A stretch of 8,075 bases of DNA from the NCBI GenBank assembly GCA_945224895.1, contig CALYNW010000033.1, positions 1 to 8,075 of the forward strand, given 5' to 3'. Origin of the DNA: an uncultured Clostridia bacterium. Its GTDB lineage: Bacteria; Bacillota; Clostridia; Oscillospirales; Acutalibacteraceae. The notes under the pieces were generated by a model. It made no database searches. It had not been told where the DNA came from and saw nothing but the letters and a program-made list of their open reading frames with translations. Made by a program: the position numbers and the translations under genes. Shown piece by piece: positions 1-6,430 of the stretch (position 1 is its first letter; the number at the start of each line of letters is the position of its first letter).

Positions 1-14
1 AAAGGTACATAAGT

Positions 15-692
15 ATGAAAAAGGTTTATCTCATAGCAGTAGTATTTGCTTTGATTGCAGGCTTTGCAACATATATGTTTGCAAGTGAAATTAATAAAAA
101 AACAACTATTAAGGACGCCGATACTGTTACGGTTTACGTTCCCGTAGAGGATGTTGAGGCAAATACCGCAATCACCGAAGAAATGTTTGCAGAGGACGCA
201 AATTATTTTACAACTAAAACAGTTCTTGCGGCTGACCAGACTCCAAACGCAGTTACTTCAACAGAACAGCTTATCGGAATGGTAACTGTTGATAAGCTTT
301 ATGCAGGTGAACAGATAAACGCCGGCAGACTTGAAAGCGCTGACGGTGAAAATGTGGCGCTTTCAATAAAGCTTCCGAAGGGAAAGGTTGCTTATTCAAT
401 AAGTGCGGCATCTGTTACAAGCGTTGACGGTTATATCTGCGAGGGAGATACAGTTGACGTAATCGTTTACAGAGATGACGAGAAGGGAAATGAAAAGTCT
501 GAGATTGCGTATAAAGGTCTTAAGGTTATCAAGGTTTCAACTAACACCGATAATACCAAGGCAACCAAAAACGGTTCTGCGGTTACCGAATATAGCTCTC
601 TTACAGTAGAGGTAACTAAGGAGCAGGCTCTTGAGCTTTACGATATTGAAAATACATATAGCTACAAGCTTATTTTGAATCCAAGAGGTTAA
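15..692 (+). CDS. cpaB: Flp pilus assembly protein CpaB/RcpC-like (SAF domain)
   Basis: This 225-residue membrane-anchored accessory protein of the Tad/Flp pilus begins with a short basic N-terminus and one hydrophobic segment (residues 4-23), an uncleaved anchor or signal peptide that places the rest outside the membrane. Residues about 38-106 fit a SAF domain, with the typical ending IGMVTVDKLYAGEQI followed by NAGRL. Residues about 113-222 fit the CpaB/RcpC domain, including GYICEGDTVDVIVY, which matches the family's conserved 'pGD.VDV' turn. It is slightly shorter than many CpaB proteins. An AAAGG ribosome binding site at 1-5 lies 9 bases before the ATG. It heads the visible part of the cluster, and cpaE follows after 30 bases. 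In diderms CpaB works with the secretin CpaC; none is visible here, so its partner is unknown. The family assignment is firm; the mechanism is inferred. Confidence 0.9.
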   Translation: MKKVYLIAVVFALIAGFATYMFASEINKKTTIKDADTVTVYVPVEDVEANTAITEEMFAEDANYFTTKTVLAADQTPNAVTSTEQLIGMVTVDKLYAGEQINAGRLESADGENVALSIKLPKGKVAYSISAASVTSVDGYICEGDTVDVIVYRDDEKGNEKSEIAYKGLKVIKVSTNTDNTKATKNGSAVTEYSSLTVEVTKEQALELYDIENTYSYKLILNPRG

Positions 693-722
693 TCGGCAAG
701 GTCATAAGGAGTTGATGTTGAG

Positions 723-1910
723 ATGGATAAGATTAGTATAGTTGTTTGCTCTCAGGAAACCGAATATAAGGTTTCAATGAAAAACAAGCTTGAAAATAAC
801 GAAGAATATGCAATTATCGGTTATTCCGATTTTGCCCCGGATGCTAAGACAAGACTTAAGGGCTTTGTTCCCGATGTTGTTGTATTTGCACTTGACAGTG
901 TTGATATTACCGAGGAATTTTTGGAATATATCGACGATATGAATTTAGGCTCCTTCGGTTGTTCGTCGGTTATTATGACTGATAATATCACAATCGATTT
1001 GGTAAACAATGCCGCACAGCACGGTATCAGACAGGTGATGTCTTTAAGCGTGGGCGGTGAGGAATTTTGCAGAAATATCAGTAAAATCGTTACGAACGAG
1101 AGAAAATTCAGCCAAAAAATGAATTTGGAGAAAAAAGAGCGTTCTCGTGTTTATGCCTTTTTCAGCGGAAAGGGCGGAGTAGGCAAAACTACGATTTGTA
1201 CTAACACGGCAGTTTGCCTTGCCTCTATGGGAAAGAAAACGCTTTTGGTTGATTTGGATTTGCAGTTCGGCGACGCCGATATGGCTCTTGACCTTAATCC
1301 GACGGAAACTATTGTGGATTTGGCAAGAGATACAAACGGCATTTCCATTGACAATTTAACATCCTGTTGTGTAACTCATTCATCGGGCTTGTCGGTTCTT
1401 GCTTCTCCAAGCTCACCTGAGCTTGCCGAGTATATTCGCTCAGAGCATACAAGAGCAATAGTTGATGCGGCGAGAAATTATTATGAATACGTTATTCTCG
1501 ATTGCGGCTGTGCCTTGACAGATCCGGTTATCACCGCTCTTGAGTCGTCTGACGATATATTTATGGTAAACGATGTAAATATCCTGTCACTTAAAAGAGC
1601 TAAGCTTTGCCAAAATGTTCTCCAGCAGATTAATCAGCAGGATAAGGTTAAGCTTATAATTAACAAAAACGTAAAGAAAAATAATGTTAAAATATCCGAT
1701 TTTGAGAATTTGCTGGGAATGGAAGCGTATGCAGTAATTGCCAGCGACCTTAAAACAGTAAACAACTCTCTCAACAACGGTCAGCCGTTTATAACCTTTA
1801 AGCCACGAGCAGTTATTGCAAAGGATATAAAGACATTTGCAGATAAGCTGATAATTGAAAGAGAAGGCAAATTAGTAAAGCAAAATTCTAAGGGTAAGCG
1901 AAAGAAGTAA
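723..1910 (+). CDS. cpaE: CpaE/TadZ-like pilus localisation ATPase (pseudo-receiver + MinD/ParA fold)
   Basis: This 395-residue protein has the two-part CpaE/TadZ architecture. Residues about 1-125 resemble a response-regulator receiver, but the phospho-acceptor position in PDVVVFALD appears to be Ala56 and the usual acidic pair after strand 1 is missing (IVVCSQ), so it is an atypical receiver. Residues about 143-375 form a MinD/ParA ATPase with the deviant Walker A motif SGKGGVGKTT (148-157; signature Lys150, P-loop Lys155), the switch-I region VDLDLQFGD (176-184) and Walker B ILDCG (258-262). The C-terminus is lysine-rich. In characterised Tad systems this protein sits at the cell pole and guides assembly. 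AAGGAG at 706-711 lies 11 bases before the ATG; the nearby ATG at 715 is out of frame and soon stops. cpaF starts 8 bases after its stop. The role is by homology; ATP binding is well supported by motifs. Confidence 0.92.
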   Translation: MDKISIVVCSQETEYKVSMKNKLENNEEYAIIGYSDFAPDAKTRLKGFVPDVVVFALDSVDITEEFLEYIDDMNLGSFGCSSVIMTDNITIDLVNNAAQHGIRQVMSLSVGGEEFCRNISKIVTNERKFSQKMNLEKKERSRVYAFFSGKGGVGKTTICTNTAVCLASMGKKTLLVDLDLQFGDADMALDLNPTETIVDLARDTNGISIDNLTSCCVTHSSGLSVLASPSSPELAEYIRSEHTRAIVDAARNYYEYVILDCGCALTDPVITALESSDDIFMVNDVNILSLKRAKLCQNVLQQINQQDKVKLIINKNVKKNNVKISDFENLLGMEAYAVIASDLKTVNNSLNNGQPFITFKPRAVIAKDIKTFADKLIIEREGKLVKQNSKGKRKK

Positions 1911-1918
1911 AATATTAA

Positions 1919-3265
1919 ATGGGTTTATTAGACAGATATTCCTCCTCATCTCCTGAGGAGAATGTAAATGAAAGGCAAAGACAATCCTTTGGGGGAAGAA
2001 AAGCTGAGCGTGCTCAGGAGGACCCGTATGAGGAAACAAAATCAAAAATACATAGTGCGATAATTGCTCAGCAGCTTAACAGCGATGCACCTGTTACCGA
2101 GGAAAGCATGCGCAAGCTTATTGAGGAATATGTCAATAAAAGCGAATATAATATCCCGAGAATTGACAGAGGTGCTGTTCAGGAGGAGCTGTATGATGAC
2201 ATTATGGGCTACGGTCCTATTCAGTGTCTTGTTGACAGCGACGCTTATTCCGAAATAATGGTAAACGGACCTTATCAGATATATGTTGAGTCCAAGGGTA
2301 AGCTTATTCTTACGGATATACAGTTCAAGGATAATGAGCATCTTATGCAGATTGTGGACCGAATTGTTACAAAGGTAGGACGTCACGTAGATGAGGCAAG
2401 TCCTATGGTTGACGCCAGACTTCCCGACGGCTCCCGTGTAAACGTTATTATTCCGCCGGTATCTCTTATAGGTCCTATTGTTACAATACGTAAGTTCGGT
2501 AAAACTCCCATTACAGCGGAAAACCTTGTTACATGGGGTTCAATTTCATCAAGAATGTTGAATTTCCTTGAAGCTGCTGTTAAGGGAAAGCTTAATATTA
2601 TAGTATCGGGAGGTACAGGCTCAGGTAAAACAACCCTGTTAAATGTTTTGTCCTCCTATATCCCTGCTGACGAAAGAATTGTCACCATTGAGGACTCGGC
2701 TGAGGTTCAGCTTCATCAGGAGCATGTTATTACACTTGAAAGCCGACCTGCAAATATGGAGGGTAAGGGACGAATAAGCATACGTGACCTTGTAGTAAAT
2801 GCCCTTCGTATGAGACCCGACAGAATTATCGTCGGTGAGGTTCGTAGCGAAGAAACACTTGATATGCTTCAGGCTATGAATACAGGTCACGACGGTTCAC
2901 TTACCACAATACACGCCAACTCACCGAGAGATTCCATTTCCCGTATTGAGACCATGGTTATGATGTCAGGCTCCGAGCTTCCGTCAAAGGCTATCAGAGA
3001 TCAGGTTGCCTCGGCAATAAACATTATAGTTCAGCAGGCTCGTTTGAGAGACGGCTCCAGAAAGGTTACCTCCATTTCCGAGATTGTAGGAATGGAAGGT
3101 GACACCATCAGAATGCAGGAAATTTTTACCTATGAAACAGCCGGTGAGCTGGATTCAAACAATAAGTTTAAGGGAGAATTTAAGGCAACGGGAATTGTTC
3201 CCAGATGTGTTGAAAAAATTCGTGAAAACGGAGTGATTGTAAACAATGACTGGTTCAGTAATTAG
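1919..3265 (+). CDS. cpaF: Tad secretion ATPase CpaF/TadA (type II/IV secretion GspE family)
   Basis: This 448-residue hexameric cytoplasmic motor ATPase of the Flp pilus has a poorly conserved, serine- and charge-rich first 40 residues, followed by the N-terminal CpaF domain (about 50-200) containing YGPIQCLV and the SEIMVNGP motif. The ATPase core shows Walker [10 protein letters not shown] (231-239, Lys237), an Asp box [10 protein letters not shown] around Glu258-Asp259, Walker B with GEVR (306-309, Glu307), and a His box [12 protein letters not shown] (323-334, His324 and His332). All the expected catalytic elements are intact and the length is normal for CpaF. It drives pilin extraction or polymerisation through TadB and TadC, encoded immediately downstream. 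The ribosome binding site is weak (purine tract AAAGAAG near 1900-1906), so translational coupling to cpaE is plausible. Its last 20 bases overlap tadB. Confidence 0.95.
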   Translation: MGLLDRYSSSSPEENVNERQRQSFGGRKAERAQEDPYEETKSKIHSAIIAQQLNSDAPVTEESMRKLIEEYVNKSEYNIPRIDRGAVQEELYDDIMGYGPIQCLVDSDAYSEIMVNGPYQIYVESKGKLILTDIQFKDNEHLMQIVDRIVTKVGRHVDEASPMVDARLPDGSRVNVIIPPVSLIGPIVTIRKFGKTPITAENLVTWGSISSRMLNFLEAAVKGKLNIIVSGGTGSGKTTLLNVLSSYIPADERIVTIEDSAEVQLHQEHVITLESRPANMEGKGRISIRDLVVNALRMRPDRIIVGEVRSEETLDMLQAMNTGHDGSLTTIHANSPRDSISRIETMVMMSGSELPSKAIRDQVASAINIIVQQARLRDGSRKVTSISEIVGMEGDTIRMQEIFTYETAGELDSNNKFKGEFKATGIVPRCVEKIRENGVIVNNDWFSN

Positions 3266-4226
3266 TATTATACTTATAACAGTTTCCTTTACCCTGTTAG
3301 TTTTTATATTAGCTTTCATTATTACATATCTTTCCTCCTCAAATAAAATTGCCTCTGACAAAAGACTTGATGAGCTGAAGAAACGAGAGGGTGACGGTGA
3401 AGACGTTGCTCTTGTAAAGCATGAAAGTAAACAATCCTTAAGAAGAAAAAACAAAAAGAACAGGAACAGCTTCTTTGAAAAAATGGGCTCAGCTCTTTAC
3501 AAGGAGCTGCAGGCGGCTGATATCAAAATGCGCCCTGAAGAATTTATGACTATTTGGATTCTCATAGCCGTTGTTCCGGGTGGCTTAGTCGCAATGCTTC
3601 TCAATAATACGGTTATTGCCATTGCTCTTGTTATTGTCGGCTCTGCTCTTCCTGTTTTTCTTATTAAAAATAAGCAAAAATCAAGGGTTAAGAAATTTGA
3701 CAATCAGTTGGCAGACGCTATGATGATAGCCTGCAGCTGTCTTAAATCAGGTCTTAGCTTTACCCAGGCAATGGAAACCATTGCAAAGGATATGGACGAC
3801 CCGATAAGCTCTGAGTTTTCGTATGTAATTCAAGAGGTTAATATGGGTACATCTATGGATGATGCTCTTGAAAATATGGGTAAAAGAATTAAGAGTAATT
3901 ATCTTGCTTTAATGATTTCCGCAGTTCTTGTTCAAAGGCAGACAGGCGGTAACCTTTCACAGATACTTGAAAATATTTCAAATGCCATAAAGGAAAAGAT
4001 GAAGCTTAAGCATGAGCTGAAATCGGCAACCGCTTCGGGTAAAATGTCAGGTATGATGGTAGGCTGTATGCCTGTAATTATGCTGGTGCTTTTCTCGGTA
4101 ATTAACTTTGAATTTATAGAGCCTCTGTTCACTACCTCCTTGGGACATATCTTTTTAGGTATAGCGGCAGGGCTTGAGGCTGTTTGCTTTTTGATAATCA
4201 GAAAGATTACAAACGTAAAGATGTAA
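3246..4226 (+). CDS. tadB: Tad inner-membrane platform protein TadB (T2SF family)
   Basis: This 326-residue polytopic membrane protein is one of the paired platform subunits on which the CpaF ATPase acts. Hydrophobic segments lie at about 5-29, 102-119, 122-141, 270-287 and 299-318. Between the first and second is a highly charged cytoplasmic stretch with a basic run (RRKNKKNR, 66-73). The T2SF domain spans about 153-277 and contains the family-typical DNQLADAMMIACSCLKSGLSF and a QTGGNLSQILENIS segment. The ATG at 3246 lies inside cpaF, giving a 20-base overlap in another frame; GGAG at 3230-3233, 12 bases upstream, supports it, and the start yields a complete first membrane helix. The overlap suggests coupled translation. 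TadC, its likely heteromeric partner, follows directly. Confidence 0.92.
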   Translation: MTGSVISIILITVSFTLLVFILAFIITYLSSSNKIASDKRLDELKKREGDGEDVALVKHESKQSLRRKNKKNRNSFFEKMGSALYKELQAADIKMRPEEFMTIWILIAVVPGGLVAMLLNNTVIAIALVIVGSALPVFLIKNKQKSRVKKFDNQLADAMMIACSCLKSGLSFTQAMETIAKDMDDPISSEFSYVIQEVNMGTSMDDALENMGKRIKSNYLALMISAVLVQRQTGGNLSQILENISNAIKEKMKLKHELKSATASGKMSGMMVGCMPVIMLVLFSVINFEFIEPLFTTSLGHIFLGIAAGLEAVCFLIIRKITNVKM

Positions 4227-4227
4227 A

Positions 4228-4233
4228 AAGGTG
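4228..4233 (+). promoter_or_regulatory. Ribosome binding site that sets the tadC start
   Basis: AAGGTG lies just after the tadB stop codon and 8 bases before the ATG at 4242. A GTG at 4233 is in the same frame but overlaps this site and would leave no spacer, so ATG 4242 is the better start. Confidence 0.7.
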
Positions 4234-4241
4234 TGATTTAT

Positions 4242-5195
4242 ATGAGCAGTTATTTAATACCCTTTGTGGTAATATCCTATGCGATTTTTGCTATGCTGAT
4301 TGTAATTCTTCTTCTTCAAAATAAGGGCAGAGAAGAGGATAACAATCTCAGAAGAATGAAATCAATAGGCAAGGAAACCGTTAGCGCCGATTATAAAAAT
4401 GTTGATACTTCGTTTTACGAAAGAGTAGTAAAGCCTGTTATTGACAAAATGAATAAGGTTGATGAAAACGGCAATAAGCCTAATAAAAATGCCAAAAAGA
4501 AAAAGGAAAATGAAACACTCAGAAAGCAGCTCAGACAGGCTGGTATGCACATTTCGGCAAGTAATTTCCAGTTCTTTAAGATGGCTTTTATGATCGTTAC
4601 CATAATTGTTTCAGTTGGTTTGGGGCTGGCACTTATGGAAGTGACAAATTATTTCTATATTGTAATTCTTGTGGGATGCTTTGTTGCAATTCTCGGACCT
4701 AATATGTTCATTAAAAATAAAATCAAAACCCATCAGCAGGCAATCAGGTCTCAGCTTCCCGATACCCTTGATCTTATGAGCGTATGTATGGAAGCCGGAC
4801 TCAGCTTTGATGCCTCTCTCGTTAAGATTTCAGAGAGAATGGAGGGCCCGCTGATTGATGAGCTTGTTACGGTATTCAAGCAAATTCAGCTTGGTAAAAA
4901 CAGAAATGAAGCGTTAAAGGAGCTTGGAGAAGCAACAGATGTTGCTGAGCTTAAAACCTTTGTTTCCGCAGTAATTCAAGCAAATCAACTCGGTATTCCG
5001 ATTACAAATGTACTTGCCGCTCAGGCAGAACAGCTTCGTGTGGCTAAAAGAGAGGAAATCAAAACAGTTGCCGCAAAGGTTCCTACAAAAATGACCATTC
5101 CTACAGTTCTTTTTATTCTTCCTGCAATTATTATGGTTATTATGGGACCTGTTATCATTCAGGTAAAGGATTCTCTTTCGGGAGTTTCATTATAA
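4242..5195 (+). CDS. tadC: Tad inner-membrane platform protein TadC (T2SF family)
   Basis: This 317-residue membrane protein is the second Tad platform subunit and is related to TadB. Starting at ATG 4242 it has hydrophobic segments at about 4-26, 113-131, 138-156 and 288-310. After the first helix comes a charged cytoplasmic stretch with the lysine run NKPNKNAKKKKEN (around 78-90). The T2SF domain spans about 168-285 and includes QLPDTLDLMSVCMEAGLSFDASL and QANQLGIPITNVLAAQAEQLR, both typical of TadC. An upstream in-frame GTG at 4233 would add only three residues and has no room for a Shine-Dalgarno site. The gene follows tadB after 15 bases and is followed by the DUF192 gene after 6 bases, so it lies within the same operon. 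Confidence 0.92.
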   Translation: MSSYLIPFVVISYAIFAMLIVILLLQNKGREEDNNLRRMKSIGKETVSADYKNVDTSFYERVVKPVIDKMNKVDENGNKPNKNAKKKKENETLRKQLRQAGMHISASNFQFFKMAFMIVTIIVSVGLGLALMEVTNYFYIVILVGCFVAILGPNMFIKNKIKTHQQAIRSQLPDTLDLMSVCMEAGLSFDASLVKISERMEGPLIDELVTVFKQIQLGKNRNEALKELGEATDVAELKTFVSAVIQANQLGIPITNVLAAQAEQLRVAKREEIKTVAAKVPTKMTIPTVLFILPAIIMVIMGPVIIQVKDSLSGVSL

Positions 5196-5201
5196 GAGAT
5201 T

Positions 5202-5546
5202 ATGGAAATTTTGAAAATGTATAAAAACGGTGAGCTCCTGATTCAGGAGGTTGAAAACGCAAATCATTTCTTCAGAAGATTTATGGGGCTTATGTACCGT
5301 AAGGGAATGAACGGTAATCACGGTTTACTGCTTACCCCCTGTAATGAAATACATACCTTCGGTATGAGATTTGATATAGACGCAATCACCCTTGATAAGG
5401 ATAATAAGGTGCTGTTTGTGGATGGCTCAATACCTCCGAATAAAGTACGTTCAAAGGTTAAGGGCGGATATAAGGTGCTTGAGCTATGCTCGGGATATGC
5501 TGAGAAATTAGGCATATCTCAGGGCGATTATTTAACATTTTCTTAA
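5202..5546 (+). CDS. DUF192 family protein
   Basis: This small 114-residue protein of the DUF192 family has no signal peptide or membrane segment, so as written it is cytoplasmic. The family pattern is clear: an N-terminal strand with an NG turn (KNGELLIQEVENA), RRFMGLMYRKGM (25-36), the core GLLLTPCNEIHTFGMRFDID (41-60) followed by AITLDKDNKV, and a C-terminal VLELCSGYAEKLGISQGD (92-109). Many family members are exported; this one is not obviously so. Its biochemical function is unknown. It starts 6 bases after tadC, which argues for cotranscription with the pilus genes. The start is uncertain: ATG 5202 has only AAGAGA (5194-5199) very close by, and ATG 5217 (five residues later) would give an equally complete domain. 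The family call is secure; the role in pilus biology is unproven. Confidence 0.88.
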   Translation: MEILKMYKNGELLIQEVENANHFFRRFMGLMYRKGMNGNHGLLLTPCNEIHTFGMRFDIDAITLDKDNKVLFVDGSIPPNKVRSKVKGGYKVLELCSGYAEKLGISQGDYLTFS

Positions 5547-5547
5547 A

Positions 5548-5586
5548 GAACGTTCCAATGTCTGAAAAGGCATTGGAATATAGTTC
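5548..5586 (+). other. Strong RNA hairpin with GAAA tetraloop after the DUF192 gene
   Basis: An inverted repeat begins two bases after the DUF192 stop codon. TTCCAATGTCT (5553-5563) pairs with AGGCATTGGAA (5568-5578) over 11 base pairs with one G-U wobble, closing a GAAA (GNRA-type) tetraloop at 5564-5567. A further G-U pair (5552/5579), and after a 3-base bulge (ATA, 5580-5582) an outer GAAC/GTTC stem (5548-5551 with 5583-5586), extend it to about 16 pairs. No T-run follows, so it is not a standard intrinsic terminator. It could be a 3'-end stabiliser or processing site, a partial terminator, or the first domain of a longer structured leader. The pairing is read directly; function is unknown. 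Confidence 0.6.
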
Positions 5587-5626
5587 GTTATAGAAGCAGG
5601 CATAATATAGTTTAGCATGAGATTAA

Positions 5627-5689
5627 TCACTCCCTGTTTGACTACGGCAGGGAAAAGTGACTTTGCATTTCTATTTGTAGTCGGAAAGG
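5627..5689 (+). promoter_or_regulatory. Candidate cis-regulatory RNA: hairpin plus H-type pseudoknot reaching the divIVA-like ribosome binding site
   Basis: TCACTCCCTG (5627-5636) pairs with CAGGG (5648-5652) and AGTGA (5656-5660), forming a 10-pair stem interrupted only by an AAA bulge (5653-5655). Its 11-base loop (5637-5647) contains GACTAC (5640-5645), which is perfectly complementary to GTAGTC (5677-5682) downstream of the stem, giving an H-type pseudoknot. Through two G-U pairs and one A-U pair (5637-5639 with 5683-5685) this second helix could run into the GGAAAGG ribosome binding site (5683-5689) of the next gene. The layout resembles translational riboswitches or protein-binding leaders that occlude the ribosome site. 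I do not recognise it as c-di-GMP, preQ1, SAM, fluoride or ZTP class RNA. The pairing is seen in the sequence; regulation is inferred. Confidence 0.5.
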
Positions 5690-5700
5690 CTTTTTGACTT

Positions 5701-6366
5701 ATGAGTAACAACGATATTGTAAACAGAAACCAAATATTAGGTAATGAGACTCAGGATTTTGGATTTGACAAAGTCCTTCGAGGATATGATGTAAAGCAGG
5801 TAAACGAGTATATCAATAATTTGCTTAGTGCCAATAAAAATGCAGGGGAAATTTTTGATGAACGCTTTAATGAAATAAAGAATGAAAATGAGATGCTTTC
5901 CTGCGAGCTTTCACAGGCTAAGGGTGAGCTTGAAAAGATTAACGAGCTTTACGAAAAATGCAGAAAGCAGAGAGACGAATATAAAATTCTGCTTGACGGT
6001 CCTGTGGTAACTCAGGCTGAAGCAGTTCAAATCAGCGAGCTTCAGGAAAAGATTAACAGTCTTATATCCAAAAACAGAATTTTAAGCGAAGAAAATAAAA
6101 GGCTGGAGGATAAAAACAGAGACCTTCAGCGCGATGTTGCTCATCTTACAAAAAAAGCAGATAAAAACAGATTTGAAATTAAAAGTCTTAAGGAAGAGTT
6201 GGAAGCAGGTATGTCATCAGACTCTGCAAAGAAATATTCGGAAGTTGCCCGGATTTACGAAAGTGCCATTGACAGGGCAGAGGATTTGATTTACAGACTA
6301 CAGACAGAGCTTTCACTTGCTCATTCCAAGGCAGAGGATGTTGCTGCCGAGGACGACGGTCAGTAA
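5701..6366 (+). CDS. DivIVA-domain coiled-coil protein within the tad locus
   Basis: This 221-residue soluble protein has no membrane segment. After a polar N-terminal extension, residues about 20-42 (FGFDKVLRGYDVKQVNEYIN) match the DivIVA N-terminal signature, especially RGYD followed by a V-N-x-Y/F-I helix. The rest is heptad-rich and highly charged, with predicted coiled coil at about 52-97, 108-168 and 185-212, and a short acidic tail (AAEDDG). DivIVA proteins recognise curved membrane at poles and septa and recruit partners. An in-frame TGA at 5695-5697 rules out an upstream extension; GGAAAGG at 5683-5689 lies 11 bases before the ATG. The gene is separated from the DUF192 gene by a 154-base structured gap and precedes the TadG-like gene by 64 bases. 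It is unlikely to be the housekeeping DivIVA, since its N-terminal extension differs and it sits among pilus genes. A role in placing the pilus machine is inferred. Confidence 0.85.
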   Translation: MSNNDIVNRNQILGNETQDFGFDKVLRGYDVKQVNEYINNLLSANKNAGEIFDERFNEIKNENEMLSCELSQAKGELEKINELYEKCRKQRDEYKILLDGPVVTQAEAVQISELQEKINSLISKNRILSEENKRLEDKNRDLQRDVAHLTKKADKNRFEIKSLKEELEAGMSSDSAKKYSEVARIYESAIDRAEDLIYRLQTELSLAHSKAEDVAAEDDGQ

Positions 6367-6373
6367 TATTTTT

Positions 6374-6385
6374 AACAAATTTGTT
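6374..6385. repeat. Perfect 12-base palindrome upstream of the TadG-like gene
   Basis: AACAAATTTGTT is exactly self-complementary and sits 7 bases after the divIVA-like stop codon in a 64-base A/T-rich gap. It could be a binding site for a dimeric regulator. Because the gap is A/T-rich, a chance palindrome is possible. Confidence 0.4.
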
Positions 6386-6408
6386 TATTATTGAAGTAAT
6401 TGTCTAAT
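6381..6408 (+). promoter_or_regulatory. Possible weak promoter for the TadG-like gene
   Basis: TTGTTT (6381-6386) and TCTAAT (6403-6408), separated by 16 bases, resemble a weak -35 and a good -10 (five of six matches to TATAAT). The -35 overlaps the right half of the palindrome at 6374-6385, an operator-like arrangement. In such A/T-rich sequence this could be chance, and readthrough from upstream remains likely. Confidence 0.22.
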
Positions 6409-6414
6409 TATCTG

Positions 6415-6421
6415 AAAGGAG
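6415..6421 (+). promoter_or_regulatory. Ribosome binding site that fixes a TTG start
   Basis: AAAGGAG, a near-perfect Shine-Dalgarno sequence, lies 9 bases before the TTG at 6431. It decides the start of the TadG-like gene, because no in-frame ATG occurs until 6905, far inside the conserved protein. Confidence 0.8.
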
Positions 6422-6430
6422 TGAACCACT

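Noticed and set aside
2042..2386. Minus-strand open frame of 114 codons inside cpaF
   Set aside because: It lies wholly within a strongly conserved gene, shows no family motif, and has no sign of its own ribosome site or neighbours; it is a shadow of cpaF.
5553..5590. Intrinsic terminator at the end of the DUF192 gene
   Set aside because: The stem is strong, but the bases after it (TATAGTTCGTTATAG) lack the required run of T.
5601..5611. CATAAT (5601-5606) and TATAGT (5606-5611) as a -10 box for a transcript beginning just before the pseudoknot
   Set aside because: No acceptable -35 sequence lies 16-19 bases upstream of either and there is no extended -10 TG. The position is suggestive but the match is too weak to list as a promoter.
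5547..5700. Known c-di-GMP riboswitch in the gap, tempting because pili are often controlled by c-di-GMP
   Set aside because: The conserved class I core elements (such as GGGACGCAAAGCC) are absent, and I could not match the class II layout.
6397..6410. TAATT...AATTA inverted repeat before the TadG-like gene
   Set aside because: Only five A/T pairs with a four-base loop in an A/T-rich gap; easily chance.
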